Shown here: piece after piece, positions 25,275 to 36,678 of the stretch
Position numbering within the stretch: position 1 is the stretch's first letter
How the letters are laid out: the number at the start of each line of letters is the position of its first letter
From: Bagarius yarrelli
Taxonomy: Eukaryota > Chordata > Actinopteri > Siluriformes > Sisoridae
Assembly (NCBI GenBank): GCA_005784505.1
Contig: VCAZ01000102.1
Location: forward strand, 937,481 to 1,001,480
Length of the DNA: 64,000 nt
Direction of reading: 5' to 3'
The notes under the pieces: generated by a model
The model's database searches: none
What the model saw: only the letters and a program-made list of their open reading frames with translations
Told to the model about the DNA's origin: nothing
Program-made: the position numbers and the translations under genes

Positions 25275-25386
25275 GCTCATGCTCATGCTCATGCTCATGC
25301 TCATGGCTCATGCTCATGCTCATGCTCATGCTCATGCTCATGCTCATGCTCATGCTCATGCTCATGCTCGAGCTCATGCTCATGTT
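25275..25386. repeat. (CATGCT)n hexanucleotide array
   Basis: About 18 near-perfect copies, with one extra G around 25306 and a CTCGAG variant near 25368. Because the unit is six bases, both strands stay open and give Ser-Cys, Ala-His, Met-Ser or His-Glu dipeptide runs. These are not proteins. The T-rich flanks 24980-25500, ending in an AATAAA-bearing stretch, may belong to a dispersed repeat. Confidence 0.93.
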
Positions 25387-25499
25387 CAGTGGTAATGTTA
25401 AGTTTTAGTGTTAATGTCTAGTCAAGTCAAGTCTGCAAAGTTTAGTTTATGTTTGTTTGTTTCACTTTGTAAATAAACTAAATATACGTCTTGCCTTAG

Positions 25500-26200
25500 T
25501 GGAGTCCTTTACAGTCTAAAAGTGAAACTTAATAAAAAGTTAATAACAGCCAAGTTTACCGGCGTTAATACACCAGATATTGTTGTTGATATACTGAAAA
25601 AAAACACCCCACACCCTACACCCAAACTTGATTTGCTAACAAAGGCTAGTAAAATTTTTGTGAGCTATTACATAGCTTGCATCTATGAGCGCTGTGAGCG
25701 GCTAACAGCTAGCACAGAGCGCTACAAGCTAATTTGTCGATCGTGTTTACTTTTTAACATGAATGAAAGGACATGGAAAGGACATTCCGGCTATATTATT
25801 GTCATCCAGCTGTGTTAGCTGTGTAACGATTGTCTACATCACTTCTGCTTATTTACTGAACTTAATAATGCTTGCGTGTTATTATGCAGTAATGTGCACA
25901 CATACGCCGCTAGTCTTTTGCTTCATTTGACCGCAGATCCTCAGTAGCACCTGAGTGTATAAGTATGAAGAATGAGAGAACTTGAACTTGACATCGACAG
26001 ACAATATGAACTCAATCTTAAAGGTCAAAATGTCTGCGTGTTCCTCTAACTGACATCACTAGAAAGGATGGTGGCTAAATGGCTCGAATGAAGATCAACT
26101 GTGTGTGTGTGTAAGACTCAGATGAGCTTTTTCTCTCATCTCAGCTAGACCCCCACTCCCCGAAACACACACATACACTCACAGCGGTTGTATCCTGTAA
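25500..26200. other. Unassigned non-coding stretch
   Basis: The 98-residue frame at 25522-25818 shows no recognisable domain. A GCTAGC-like sequence near 25703-25735 has repeated GAGCGCT motifs. Confidence 0.4.
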
Positions 26201-26690
26201 CTCACCAGGTTGACAGGGAGACAGCTGGAACCCCACAACCCCTCCTTTAATTTCCCCTATTTGAAACACAGGGAGTTTGTCAGCTGCACTCATTCCCCTT
26301 TCAACGGGCCCTGGGGCCTGCCATGCCACGCTCGGTTAGTTCAAGTCCCCCACCCCCCCCCACTTCCCCTCTGTCAATCTCCCCACATTGTCTCCCTTCA
26401 CATGGGTTACTTAAATTATGTAAAGCTCTGTCACTATTCTGTGGGCCCGCCACCCAGGGCACCGGCTGCTTTTTCACTTTACCCACATTCCCTCTGCGTC
26501 TTTCACTGGTCAGACGTGACCCAAGCAAAGTTGCAGCCCTTCAGAAGAGCAGCGAATGGTCAGACCCGCTAACTGGAAGTGCGGCACCGCCCTTTGACTG
26601 GGCAAAGACGGCTGCTTTTGTAGAGCTTTAATGCTTTGCACTGCGTCTTTACTTTTACTGCGTCAAGCACTGTGACATTCTCCGCAAGTG
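26200..26690. other. GC-richer block, candidate regulatory or conserved element
   Basis: The block is clearly richer in C and G than its neighbours and free of SINE or Tc1 motifs. Open frames of 72-120 residues overlap on both strands without any known domain, which fits composition rather than coding. It could be a conserved enhancer, an unrecognised 5' exon or a local C-rich island. Confidence 0.25.
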
Positions 26691-27361
26691 TAAGTAAAGG
26701 TGACGACTGGGAACAAGTAAGGAGGAGAAAAAAGGGTGTGGGGGTGTCAAGTCCCATTAAAGAAAGTTGTTCCTCAGATAAAGCCAAGACTAAAAGCAGA
26801 GCAGACTTGCTGCCAAGGCTTTCCTGTGTGTGGGTCAGGCTGTGGTCTCAATGTGTACCAAAGAAAGCTTGTTTCCACAAGTCTCACTTTTGACTGGTGA
26901 CTTTTGATGCTAAAGGCTAACGGCTTTAACAGCCGCTAATCCTTGGTTAATTGAGGGCTGCTGTGGTTCTCTCTTCATCTGAATTCTCAATTCTCCACGA
27001 TTGGCCACAGGAAAGTTCCGTTCCGTTGGTTCGTTTCCTTTAACAGTATTGACTCAAAGTGATCCTCAGTTTTCTGTTAAAGCGCTCAATCTTAAAGTGC
27101 TTATTTCTCTATAGAAAATGATATCGAAGTAGATCTTCAGATGTTCTAGTAAAAGGAAAATGTTTCTGTCCATAATAACGTCGTCGTTAACTATTATTTC
27201 GATAAGAGGGCGGATTTAAAGATATAAGAAGTCCTGAATGTTCATCAAACAGCATTTTTTATTATTATTATTATTATTTTTTTTTTTTTTTAACATACAA
27301 TAAGACACACCTTACTGGGTAATGTAAAAAATTGTTAGTACACATTTACATATTCAAAATT

Positions 27362-27450
27362 ATGTCTCTATCTCTCTCTCTTTATTCTCTCTCTTTCTCT
27401 TTTTTCTCTTACTTCCTGTTTCTTTCTCTCTCTCTCTCTCTCTCTTTTTC
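27362..27450. repeat. (CT)n microsatellite, imperfect
   Basis: Several CT runs broken by T-rich spacers. Confidence 0.9.
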
Positions 27451-27704
27451 TTTTGCCCACACTCTCTCTGTTGCCTTCCTGTATCCTATCGCACTCTTTC
27501 CCTTCTCACCTTGGCTAGACGTCCTCCCAGTGCCCCCCCCCAGAGTTCCCCCTAAGGCCTAAGGCTAAGGTGACCTATAAAGCTAGTGTTATAATAACCT
27601 CCCACCCCACCCCAGAATGCCCCCCCCACACACACACACTACTACTGAGTGTTTTTCTTCATGCCTCACTCTAAAGCCAAATGCTCTGTAAACTCCTCTT
27701 GCAC

Positions 27705-27708
<4 letters not shown>

Positions 27709-27737
<29 letters not shown>
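27709..27737. repeat. (CA)n microsatellite
   Basis: Uninterrupted AC run. Confidence 0.95.
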
Positions 27738-27738
<1 letters not shown>

Positions 27739-28015
27739 ACACATGCACATACACCGTTATCAGCAATAACCTATTTAATACTGCTAAGTAAGTGTTCAGA
27801 AATTCAATACAGGAGGTCCAGCAAGACAATCAAGTGGATTAAATTCTGTCTCTGTCTGTCTCTTCTGTCTGTCTCTGTTCTATCCCTTTCTCCCACTCAG
27901 TCTTTGCCAGTGGCCAAATAATGTTTAGTAGGAGGGGAGGAAAATTGAGTAGTGGATTTTGTTTTCCTGTGTTGGATGAAAGCAGGTAGATAAAAAAAGG
28001 ACAGAATGGGAAAGA

Positions 28016-28017
<2 letters not shown>

Positions 28018-28048
<31 letters not shown>
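28018..28048. repeat. (GA)n microsatellite
   Basis: Uninterrupted AG run of about 28 bases. Confidence 0.95.
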
Positions 28049-28050
<2 letters not shown>

Positions 28051-28462
28051 CGTGCTGTAATAGTGCTGAGTGTAACCTAAGTTCATTTCTACTGTTACTG
28101 GCCAACAGGAAAGTCAAACGCCGGAAAACACGGCCGGAATCTGGACAAACACAGTGCCGACTGCCCGGAGTCTGTGGTGAACGCCTGAAAGGGATAGCGA
28201 ATGTGTGGGAGAGTGAAGGAATGTAACAATCTTTTTCTCCTGTGCTATAAAACAGGGTAATTATCTTTAACTACAGCAAGCCGAAGCACTAGATTTATAA
28301 CTACCCCAACACATTTGGTTCCACCAGATCAGTAATAACTGGACATCATCTTCAATCACAGACTGTGACAGAGAGCTAGACGTTACCTCACAAAGGCAAT
28401 CTGCAGCCAGGAAATGCAGGATATACTCCAGTGATTCGGGCGGTGGACACAGTTAGGACGAA

Positions 28463-29574
28463 GGCTCCATCCAAAATCATGTATTACTTTAGTATATAAG
28501 TCAGTATGTACTTCCTGACCATTAAAAACACTACGTTCTATGGAAGGGGTCACAAAACTCGGGCCACTGTCTTGCATGGTTTGTCTTTATTTTCATTTAA
28601 TGTGCCACCAACTAAGTTTTAAGTATACCTAGCAAATCCTTGTTTAGCCAGTTAAGGTGTATTAAATTGGGAATAACTTTGCAGGTCCTGGGCCCTCCAG
28701 GACCAAGTTTGGTCATCTCTGCACTAATGTCTTCCACAAAGTGTGCAATTTTGAAAGTGCACACTTTAGTTGATAAGAGAACAAGGAAACAAGTGTGTTG
28801 ACATGCGGAATTGGTACAGTTTAAGGCACGTCACACATTTGCGCTAAACGTCATTGCTACGCCATCGACATCAACACGCCTTAGACAAAAAATGGTGGTG
28901 CCGGTAGCCATGCTGTATCCAGTATTGCTGATAAATTGAATAATTACATAAATTAATACACTTTTCAGGTTTTTTTCTTCATCTTCACCAGAGGAATTCT
29001 GGGTAATATCTTTACACAAGTTTGCTTGGACCCGCACTTACAGAAAGTGTTCATTAAGGGCATGAGTTGGTGTGCAAAAAAACGCACCAGCGAATTGGGA
29101 CATCCTATGAACTTGCACCCCTTAGCGAGATCGCGCAAATTAGGGCACAGGGGTGCGGGTATAGTGACAGGGCCTATTTATTATTACGGCATAAAATCCG
29201 GACGTACTACATCCGTCACATTTACACTAACACTTGACATATGATGTCACAGCAACATGAGTTTAATAATGTTTAACTTAAATGATGGGAAACCAGTCGA
29301 GAAATAATGTTATTTTTTTCCTTTAAGTACCTGATTCACTTAATCCGCTTCGACTCTTGCTTCCACTTCTGCATATGATGAGTCGTCTCTCCTGCAGCCT
29401 CCTGAGATAGTAAAGTGTACATCACATGCATAATTCAAAATCCAGCCTGGAGTAGTAGGTAGGTCATCCGGGAACTTAGCGTATACTGTATTTTGCATTC
29501 AGACATACTACTTACTTTACATACTAAGTTTCGCCTACTATATATTAAGGAAGTATGAGAATTCAGACGGAACC
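28463..29574 (+). mobile_element. MITE with terminal inverted repeats, interrupted by another MITE
   Basis: The left end GGCTCCATCCAAAATCATG pairs imperfectly with the inverted right end (GGTTCCGTCTGAATTCTCAT), and both run on into an AGTATATA / AATATATA block. A second copy lies inverted at 63130-63583 and shares the internal TTTAATAATGTTTAAC, ATATGATGAGTCGTC and TTTCGCCTACT type blocks. It is a non-autonomous DNA element of unknown superfamily. A different palindromic element sits inside at 28544-28723. Confidence 0.75.
28544..28723. mobile_element. Palindromic MITE nested inside another MITE
   Basis: The left end AAGGGGTCACAAAACTCGGG and the right end CTCCAGGACCAAGTTTGGTC are inverted relatives, with TTGCATGG and TTTGCAGG just inside. 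From memory this resembles a hAT-type MITE common in cyprinids and other teleosts. No clear 8-bp target duplication is left. Confidence 0.65.
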
Positions 29575-29980
29575 CTTTAGACACGCAGAACCTGTTTCTC
29601 CTGTGGCGAAAAAAGGCAAAAGGAAACGCTTGCGGCTTTAAAATATTAAGGCTTGCATTACCTCTCGCACATTATTGCGGTAATATTTTATAATCGCATT
29701 AAGTAATAAATGAGTCTCTATTTCATGGTGCATTAGAGCTTTGGAATGTTTATATCCTGGGGCTAAAACGCTGGACGCATCAGCAGGCACTTATATTTGT
29801 GTTTGAGGCATATTTATTATTATTATTTTTTTTTTAAAGTGTCAGGAATGGAAATCATTATGATCCCTATGTGACCTAAATTTGACAGCATGCTGTCATT
29901 TGCCTGCACAATGAAAGGGTTGAGGCGGCCCCAAGGGCCTGAAGGATGGACAGTTGGAGTTGTGTACATGTACGCACACA

Positions 29981-30014
<34 letters not shown>

Positions 30015-30839
30015 ACACACACACCACCCACACTACCTACACACACATTTACCTGTACCGACATAAGTATGTTACACAATTACTATGCTAATCTGTTCTC
30101 TGTTTATGCATATCTTTGTACCTAACACCTACACCACCCGCTTCGTTACATGTCTTTGTGCCTAACCCCATTCACAGCAACACAATACACACACACACAC
30201 ACTTGTTTTAACAAACGGTGCTGAGCGCAATTGTCACTACTATGCCTAATCATGGCTTTGGCCTACATACAGCCAGTCTGACTGTGTTTATTTGCTCATA
30301 TTTTTCATATTTACACTAAATGACTGTGTTTATAAATGATTCTAAGAAACAACACCTTTTGTCCCTTGCCTTTTTCATAAACCGACTTTTCCTCTTTGTC
30401 TTGCTTGTCATTCCTCTCCGTCTTCTGTGTCCTCTTCTCTGTCCTTCTTTTGATTGACAAATCAATGTCTTACTGCAGGTCAAAGTAAAATAAACGTAAG
30501 AAACTAAAATCAACCGTCATCTGACCATTTTTTAACCATCATAGTCCATCCTGTTCGTTTAACCGCCGTCGCACGTTGTTTGCCACTGTCACTTTATCTC
30601 CAGTTTTCCTTTCTTTTTTCTCCCCCCTCAAATCATTCTGACGGATGGCATTTCCTGATGTTTTACCATTACCACTCAACCCGAGGCAATTCGCCTGTGT
30701 TGACTCTGACTGTCTTTCCAGCCATCTTCCAGTTCCCCTCAGGACCATATTTCACTAGAAATGCACTTAGTGTTATGGAAATGGGGGCAGCTGCTGCAAT
30801 TGTATTGATCTGATGCATGGAGAGTTGTTAAGTTACAAT
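29575..30839. other. Unassigned stretch with (CA)n tracts
   Basis: (CA)n at 29979-30049 and 30188-30203; nothing else recognised. Confidence 0.5.
29979..30049. repeat. (CA)n microsatellite
   Basis: Long AC run followed by imperfect ACCACAC repeat. Confidence 0.95.
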
Positions 30840-31000
30840 AAAGTGTGTACCATGCATTGCATGAAAACACATGACACATCAACAAGGCTGGTGGCAGCCA
30901 TTAATAGTAGCTTGTGTATCAATGCCAATGACAGGTGTGAACATGTTGAATGTGAATGCATTAATCAAGCCAGTGTGGCTAGGCAGTTAATCATTTTTTA
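30840..31000. other. Candidate conserved non-coding element
   Basis: Non-repetitive sequence of balanced composition with several ATTA-type sites and ATGCAT-like motifs. Its appearance suggests a regulatory element. No conservation data were available. Confidence 0.2.
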
Positions 31001-31016
31001 TTCATTTGCCTTTAGG

Positions 31017-31177
31017 ATTCGTATTCTTATTTTCTTATTTTTAATTAATTTTCGTGCAATGCAAACAGTTTGTAATGAATGGAATGTGAGTGTGAATTAT
31101 TCAAATACAGCCAGTGGCTTACAAAGTTAATTCGTATTCGTATTCTTATTTTCTTATTTTTAATTTATTTTCGTGCA
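31017..31177 (+). repeat. Spaced direct duplication of a 42-bp segment
   Basis: A segment starting ATTCGTATTCTTATTTTC and ending ATTTTCGTGCA occurs at 31017-31058 and 31136-31177 with one difference. The spacing is 119 bp. Confidence 0.92.
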
Positions 31178-31264
31178 TGAATTGAAAATTTGTAATATAA
31201 TAATTATTACAAATTACAAACTACTACAAAGTATAATAATCAGTAATAATATTCACCAACTACC

Positions 31265-31625
31265 AAAGGGGCAGTGGTGGCTCAAATGGTTACGGCTCAA
31301 ATGTTAACGTTGTTGATCTAAAGACCAGGAAGACCTGGGTTCAAGCCCCACCACCGCCAACCCGAGTTGGTGATCTAAAGACCAGGAAGACCTGGGTTCA
31401 AGCCCCACCACCGCCAACCCGAGTTGGTGATCTAAAGACCAGGAAGACCTTGATTTAAGCCCCACCACCGCCATCCAACGATTGTTGGGTCCTTGAACAA
31501 GAACCTTAACCCTTCCTGCTCCAGGGGTGCTGTATAATAGCTGGCCCTGCGCTCTGACCCCAACTTACTAAATGGGATATGCAAAGAAAGAATTTCAAAG
31601 TATATGTGACAAAATAAAGGCAAAC
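31265..31625 (+). mobile_element. SINE-C with triplicated B-box segment
   Basis: The head GTGGCTCAAATGGTTACGG is followed by three 57-bp units starting GATCTAAAGACCAGGAAG at 31315, 31372 and 31429. The body TCCTTGAACAAGAACC, CTCTGACCCCAACTTACT and GGGATATGC and a TGACAAAATAAAGGCAAAC tail follow. The first two units keep the B box GGGTTCAAGCCCC; the third reads GATTTAAGCCCC. Confidence 0.9.
31315..31483 (+). repeat. 57-bp tandem triplication within SINE-C
   Basis: The units begin at 31315, 31372 and 31429. Units one and two are almost identical; unit three diverges after GGAAGACC. Confidence 0.95.
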
Positions 31626-31637
31626 ACATTATTTCTA

Positions 31638-31722
31638 TTTAGCAGATGCCTCTAAACAGTGTAAGGGCCTTGTTTAAGAGCCCAGCAGTGGCAGCTTGGT
31701 GGTGCTGGGAATTAAATTCAGA
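31638..31722 (-). mobile_element. SINE-A, partial
   Basis: Contains TTAGCAGATGCCTCTAAACA, GTAAGGGCCTTGTTTAAGAG and TTGGTGGTGCTGGGAATTAA. It is missing the head and part of the middle. Confidence 0.82.
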
Positions 31723-32094
31723 ATAAACTCAACCTTGTTATAATATTATAATGACACTAGAGGCATTTCCTTCCTGTCTTTTCTCACTCCACTCTTCCTT
31801 TGGTGCTTTCCAGGTTACGTGTTTTTTTATGACCCTTTCAAAAAGGTGCTGAGAGAAACACAGGAACGCTCGCCTGTCTGCCGTCTTTCATCAGGGTATA
31901 GTCACGCTTCGGTGGGCCACTATTTGTCCCAGTTCTTTTTTTTTCACACGCCCCCAGCTTCCCAAAACCTTCCTTCCTGTCACACTTTTGTCTTAAAGAT
32001 TACTCAGGGGCTGTCATGTCAGAATGATCTGCCCCACCTCATGCAGTGGCTAGAAAGCTCATAGTGCCAATTTGGCTTTCGGTTTGTTTTAAAG

Positions 32095-32470
32095 TACACT
32101 ATACTGCCGAAGGTTTGTGGACACCTGACCGTCAGATCCATATGTCGTTCCCCTTTAAAGGCTGGAATGTTGTTGTCTGTTCTAGCATTGCATTTGTCTT
32201 TAACTGGAATTGAGAGGATCAAACACTCTTTCAGTGTGACAATGCCCTTGTGCACAAAGACCCTATAAAGTCGTAGTGTGTTTTGGTTAATTTGGAAGAT
32301 CTCAAGTGACTCAACCCCACTGAACCCAACTTTTGAGGTGGACTGGAATACCGACTAACCCTAGACCAAAGACCATCCTTATCCAACCCTAGCATCTACT
32401 TCCTAATACTATTGTAGCCGAATGGAAAACCTCCATACTGTAAAGCTCTGAAATTGTGAACATCATTATA
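32095..32470 (+). mobile_element. Short Tc1-like element, mostly complete
   Basis: Left end ACACTATACTGCCGAAGGTT with TGTGGACACCTGACC; inside is GTGTGACAATGCCCTTGTGC, the relic of the DNAPVHK catalytic block, and ACCCCACTGAACCCAAC, the relic of the PDLNPIE block. The right inverted end is not clear. Confidence 0.8.
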
Positions 32471-32778
32471 GGAGTAAGAGTTAAACTAAATTATTTTCCA
32501 AAAACCCACATTGATGTGAAGGACATGTTGGGTGGTGCACACGGACCCAGAAGAATAAGTTAAATGTGTGGATACTGTCTCTAATAAAATTATGTGAAGA
32601 CATTCAGGAGCTGTTTTAGGGTTATATATCATGTTCTAAAATCTTTTCAAATTCCATCCAAACATCTAGATGCTTTATGCAGGATAAATGGAGCTTGTGA
32701 TCATTTTTCCTTTTGTAGCAAATTTCCGTCTGCTTGTTGATCTATTGATTTTTTTTAAGTGGTGGTAGTCTGTTACAG

Positions 32779-33118
32779 GGGAAGTATGGTGGGGTTAGTG
32801 GTTAGCACTGTTGCCTCACAGTAAAAAGGTACCAGGTTCGTATCCCCAGTAGGAGTTTCTGTATGGAGTTTGCATGTTTTCCTTGTGTTTGTGTGGGTTT
32901 CCTCCCAAAGTCCAAAAACATGTATCTTTGATTGATTGGTGATTCTAAATTTACCATAGAAGCGAGTGTGAGTGTATTTGGTTGTTTGTCTGTATGTGGC
33001 CCTGTGATGGACTGGTGACCTGTCGAGGGTGACAGCAGTGACAGCTGGGATAGACACCAGCAGATCCCCGTGATCCTGATTAGTAATAATCGAGTATAGA
33101 CAACAGAATGATGGATAG
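32779..33118 (+). mobile_element. SINE-B, full length
   Basis: Head GGTGGGGTTAGTGGTTAGCA and TTGCCTCACAG, B box CAGGTTCGTATCCCC, then GGAGTTTGCATGTTTTCCTT, TGGGTTTCCTCCCAAAGTCC, GATTGGTGATTCTAAATT, GTGATGGACTGGTGACCTGT and CAGCTGGGATAGACACCAGC. This order is typical of a tRNA-derived fish SINE. Confidence 0.92.
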
Positions 33119-34130
33119 TCTGTTACAATTTATCTCGATGTTTAGCGGCATAACGCTAACGTTTCCTGTGTGTGTTATTGTGTATTTACGTGTGTTTGCA
33201 CTGTAGGGTGCATAAATAAATGGCACATACTTTACTTACTCTTAAAATAATAAATGGAATATTTAAACATTGTTATTTACCTAAGAGAAGTCCAAGTGTT
33301 CTGTATAAGGACAAACAAGTATTCAAGGGCTCTTGGGGTCAGTGCTATGCAATTTTTAAGCTGATCGCCTCAGGAAAGTCTTTAGCACAGGCACTCTGTA
33401 ACAAGCTGTACTTGTTTTAGTATTTTTAGCTACAAAGAAAGAAAAAAGACTGAGACTGGAGGTAAAAGAAGGCAGGTGAAGAAACAGTTATTTATGGCTG
33501 CTCTATAAAGGATGACAAGGCCTACACGGACGTTCTGCAACATCAAATCTAATTACATAAGGTGAAAAAGGTCTTTTATTGATCAAATTAAATTATAATG
33601 GACCTCTTCGACTGAGAGGGTAGGATTTTTTTCCACCCACCTCCTGGGCTGGGGGGGTTCAATTTTTGCCTCTGCCATCCATGCTTGGAGTCTGTTAATA
33701 ATCTTGATTTTTCCTTCAGTCCAAGTTGGCTGACTAGCATTTTTCCACCATATTTCTCACCAATAAGTGTTTCTGATATAGCCTCAAGGTACCCTGTAAC
33801 CCTGTGTAAAATAAACAGTAAGAAACAATATATAACTTAATAGATTACAGCTAAAACAATAATTCAAAACTATAAATAAATATTTTCGTTGAGTTGCCGC
33901 TTAATATTTTGTGTTATAAAGTAACAACTTGCAATAGTGTGGTTTAACCAGAGTGGCGCTGTTGAGCACGATTGCAATTTAGAGCCCAGCCAGAAGAATC
34001 CTTTTTCGGTGTATAACTAGAAATTAAAAAGCATCGTATCAAAGCGATGTGGATGTTAGCAGCAGCTCTGCAGTCATAACAGTAATGATAGTATGACAGC
34101 CATGAAAGTAAACTCAACGCACCTTATATG
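33119..34130. other. Unassigned non-coding stretch
   Basis: No family recognised. A G-rich CTGGGCTGGGGGGG run lies near 33645. Confidence 0.4.
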
Positions 34131-34151
34131 AATTCTACAACGTGTAGAATT
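34131..34151. repeat. Perfect short hairpin
   Basis: Arms AATTCTACA and TGTAGAATT flank an ACG loop. It may be part of an unrecognised palindromic element. Confidence 0.8.
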
Positions 34152-34321
34152 ATAGCCGGATTTTTCAGACGTAAATCAGCTTTTTTATCTAGTCGACGTA
34201 AAATCTTATTAGTGATGGAAAAATCAATAAAGGAATAGATAAATAATAAGTTTGATAATCGTCATTTGACGATTATTTGAAAAGTCAGTAAATTGGGAGA
34301 CAGCCCAATTAAGCAGAGAGC

Positions 34322-34325
<4 letters not shown>

Positions 34326-34360
<35 letters not shown>
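34326..34360. repeat. (GA)n microsatellite
   Basis: Uninterrupted GA run. Confidence 0.95.
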
Positions 34361-34361
<1 letters not shown>

Positions 34362-34589
34362 AGCCCAAACACTTGATAAAGCTGTATCTCTAAGGTCAGT
34401 CATTAGCCTAAGTCTGACAATGGTGTTTAGAGCCGGGGGGGGAGGGGACGGAGAGACATGACAATGAGAATGTAGTTCCAGGAGCAAGTAAATGGGGTAG
34501 AGTGAACTAGAGCAGCAGACATTCCGGGTCAAACATGTTCAAGTCAGTGTGTGTTATAATGACCAGTTCAGTTCAATGAATAAAGCATT

Positions 34590-34591
<2 letters not shown>

Positions 34592-34631
<40 letters not shown>
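34592..34631. repeat. (CA)n microsatellite
   Basis: Uninterrupted CA run with one TACA break near the end. Confidence 0.95.
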
Positions 34632-36506
34632 AAAGTATGTCTGCATCTCTCTTTAGCTAGCTTTTTATTGCTCTCTCTTTTTCTCTCTCTCTTTCTTTCG
34701 CTTATGTCCCAATTTCCATTGTCCTAATCACACTTTTTTTTCACACCATCACACTTTTTCCCCACTTCTCACACTGACGCTCTTTTTTCTTCACTTTTAT
34801 TTTTTTCTCTCATCCCCTCACCATTCATATTCACACTCTCTGAGTCGCGTGACCGTATATAGATTTCAGTGATATGTGCGGTCTATAATCTTTTTTATGG
34901 AGAGCTTTTCTCCATAGGTGGCCTTAAAGCTGATTTATTGCAAGCACTCTTCATCCGAAAGTGGTGCTTACAGCCTCCTACACTGACACTGTCTAAAAAG
35001 GTCGTTGTTTAGCACTAGTTTTGGCTAGGAGGCATTGGGAAATATCGAGGGAAGTATTGACCGGGGTAAGGTCATTTAGGACATAACCCAAATTGTGTAG
35101 GCTGATTTGTATCTCTGGACTGTAGGTTGTTAATTTCTTGAACAACATTTGTGCTGTGTGGATTTGTAACAGTTTATAAACACTATTCCTTTGTGGCGAA
35201 AGCTTCTAATCTCCAACATTAGGGACTCAACAAGGCGTTTGTTTCTAAATAAACACAATTTCTACAGCATTTTCTGCAAAATGTACTGGAAAAGTCGTCC
35301 TCCAAGTAACAAAATAACGTGAAATGATGTTGGAATTAGTGGTTTCAAATCAATATAGTGGTGTTGGTCATACAGTGTATCTCTGAAACCGGAGAGACAA
35401 AAACAGACAGACACAAATGTTTACACGAGCACATTAGAGCCCTAAATGCACTTCCGCTCGTTTCTGGTGTCTTGTACTGCCTTACAGTGTACAACAGTAG
35501 ATCAAAGGCCACAATGTTTGGCCCGAAGCCAACTTATATGTGGATTTCAGATTGCAATCTTACTCTGTAAATATCTACCAGGCCATGCAGCGGCAGTGAT
35601 GGAAAGCTAGAGAGGAATGGCAGAGGTGGAGGAGAACCAGAACCCCTTACAGGTTATTATTGCTCCCTGCTGGGTGAGAGAATGGAGGGATGGAAACCTA
35701 ATTGCAAGTGCAGTGTAAGGGAAAAGAATTTGGAAGTGAGTGACCTTATCAGAAAGAAGAATGGAAAAGCGAGCCACTGAAACGAATAGGGCGACAAATA
35801 GAAGAGGGGAGGGGCGGGGGGGGGTATGAGCGCTATGCAGAGAGACTAACGGAACTAGTGAAAGTATTAAAAGGAAAAAAGCCATTTAGTACGGTATGTT
35901 TTGCTATTATATATTGAATCCTGTCAAGCTCTTCCTCCGCTATTCTTCTCTTTCTGTTGACAACCAACCCATCATCTTTCTCAGTTCCTCTATTCCTTTC
36001 ACTCTCTTGCTTTCCTCCCTCCATCTCATCTCTGTCTTTTTCATGGCGGCTGTCTGAGCTTAACAGGCTGCTGTGGGAAGTGCCAACAATCACTCTTGCT
36101 AATGTCTGTTTGATGAAGATGCCATAGACTGTCAGTGTGATAAAGCAGTGAAGTACATCTGTTAATTCCAGACAAGCCCTTTATATAGCCGATACGATAA
36201 AGTAAACTCTGAACAGGAGAATTAAGGGGAATGCGGTTTTCCTTTGAAAAGACGAAATTGATTTTGTTCACAGTAAATGACTATTCGGTGGATTTTACAG
36301 TTGCTGAAAGCGCAAAACTTTCTTACAAAATTGGAGGTTCTTTAGTGAGACTTTAAGGTCAATAAATGTCAAATTATTTCCAAATGAAGTCTCATATAGC
36401 AGAGATTTGAATAATTGAACAATGCACTTTATTTTTAATAATATAAGCGCTGACAGTCAGTCAGTCTTTTCCTGTCTATGAAATTAACTCTTTTTCCAGA
36501 TAACAG

Positions 36507-36530
36507 ACCCTAACCCAACCCTAACCCTAT
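36507..36530 (-). repeat. Short interstitial telomere-type repeat
   Basis: Reads ACCCTAACCC then AACCCTAACCCTAT, about three to four CCCTAA-type units, one shortened. Confidence 0.75.
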
Positions 36531-36582
36531 AGACCGTCACCCTATTTCTCTTAAAAGGCATCTAGCAAGCTACCCTGTCTAA

Positions 36583-36678
36583 AAAAAGTAATTAGTTATA
36601 GTTACTAGCTACTTCTCACAAATTTTTTCTAAAAGTAACTAATTACCAGAAAAAGTAACTAATTTGCGTTAGTTTTTT
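36583..36678. repeat. Probable dispersed repeat of AGTAACTA motifs
   Basis: Several AAAAGTAACTAATTA-type motifs occur in both orientations. From memory a repeat with such motifs is common in fish genomes. Confidence 0.4.

Larger units (their letters stand above)
26690..28462. other. Unassigned stretch rich in microsatellites
   Basis: It includes (ATT)n near 27258-27276, (CT)n at 27362-27450, (CA)n at 27709-27737 and (GA)n at 28018-28048. No exon recognised. Confidence 0.5.
34152..36500. other. Unassigned stretch with microsatellites
   Basis: (GA)n at 34326-34360 and (CA)n at 34592-34631. Minus-strand frames at 35607-36271 overlap each other and show no domain. Confidence 0.45.

Noticed and set aside
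25125..25421. Ser-Cys / Ala-His rich open frame and its antisense Met-Ser frame
   Set aside because: Both are by-products of the (CATGCT)n array.
31315..31483. Tandem direct repeats considered as a CRISPR-like array
   Set aside because: There are no spacers, the units are contiguous, and they lie inside a SINE in a vertebrate genome.
36507..36530. Chromosome end
   Set aside because: Only a few telomere-type units, with ordinary intron sequence on both sides.
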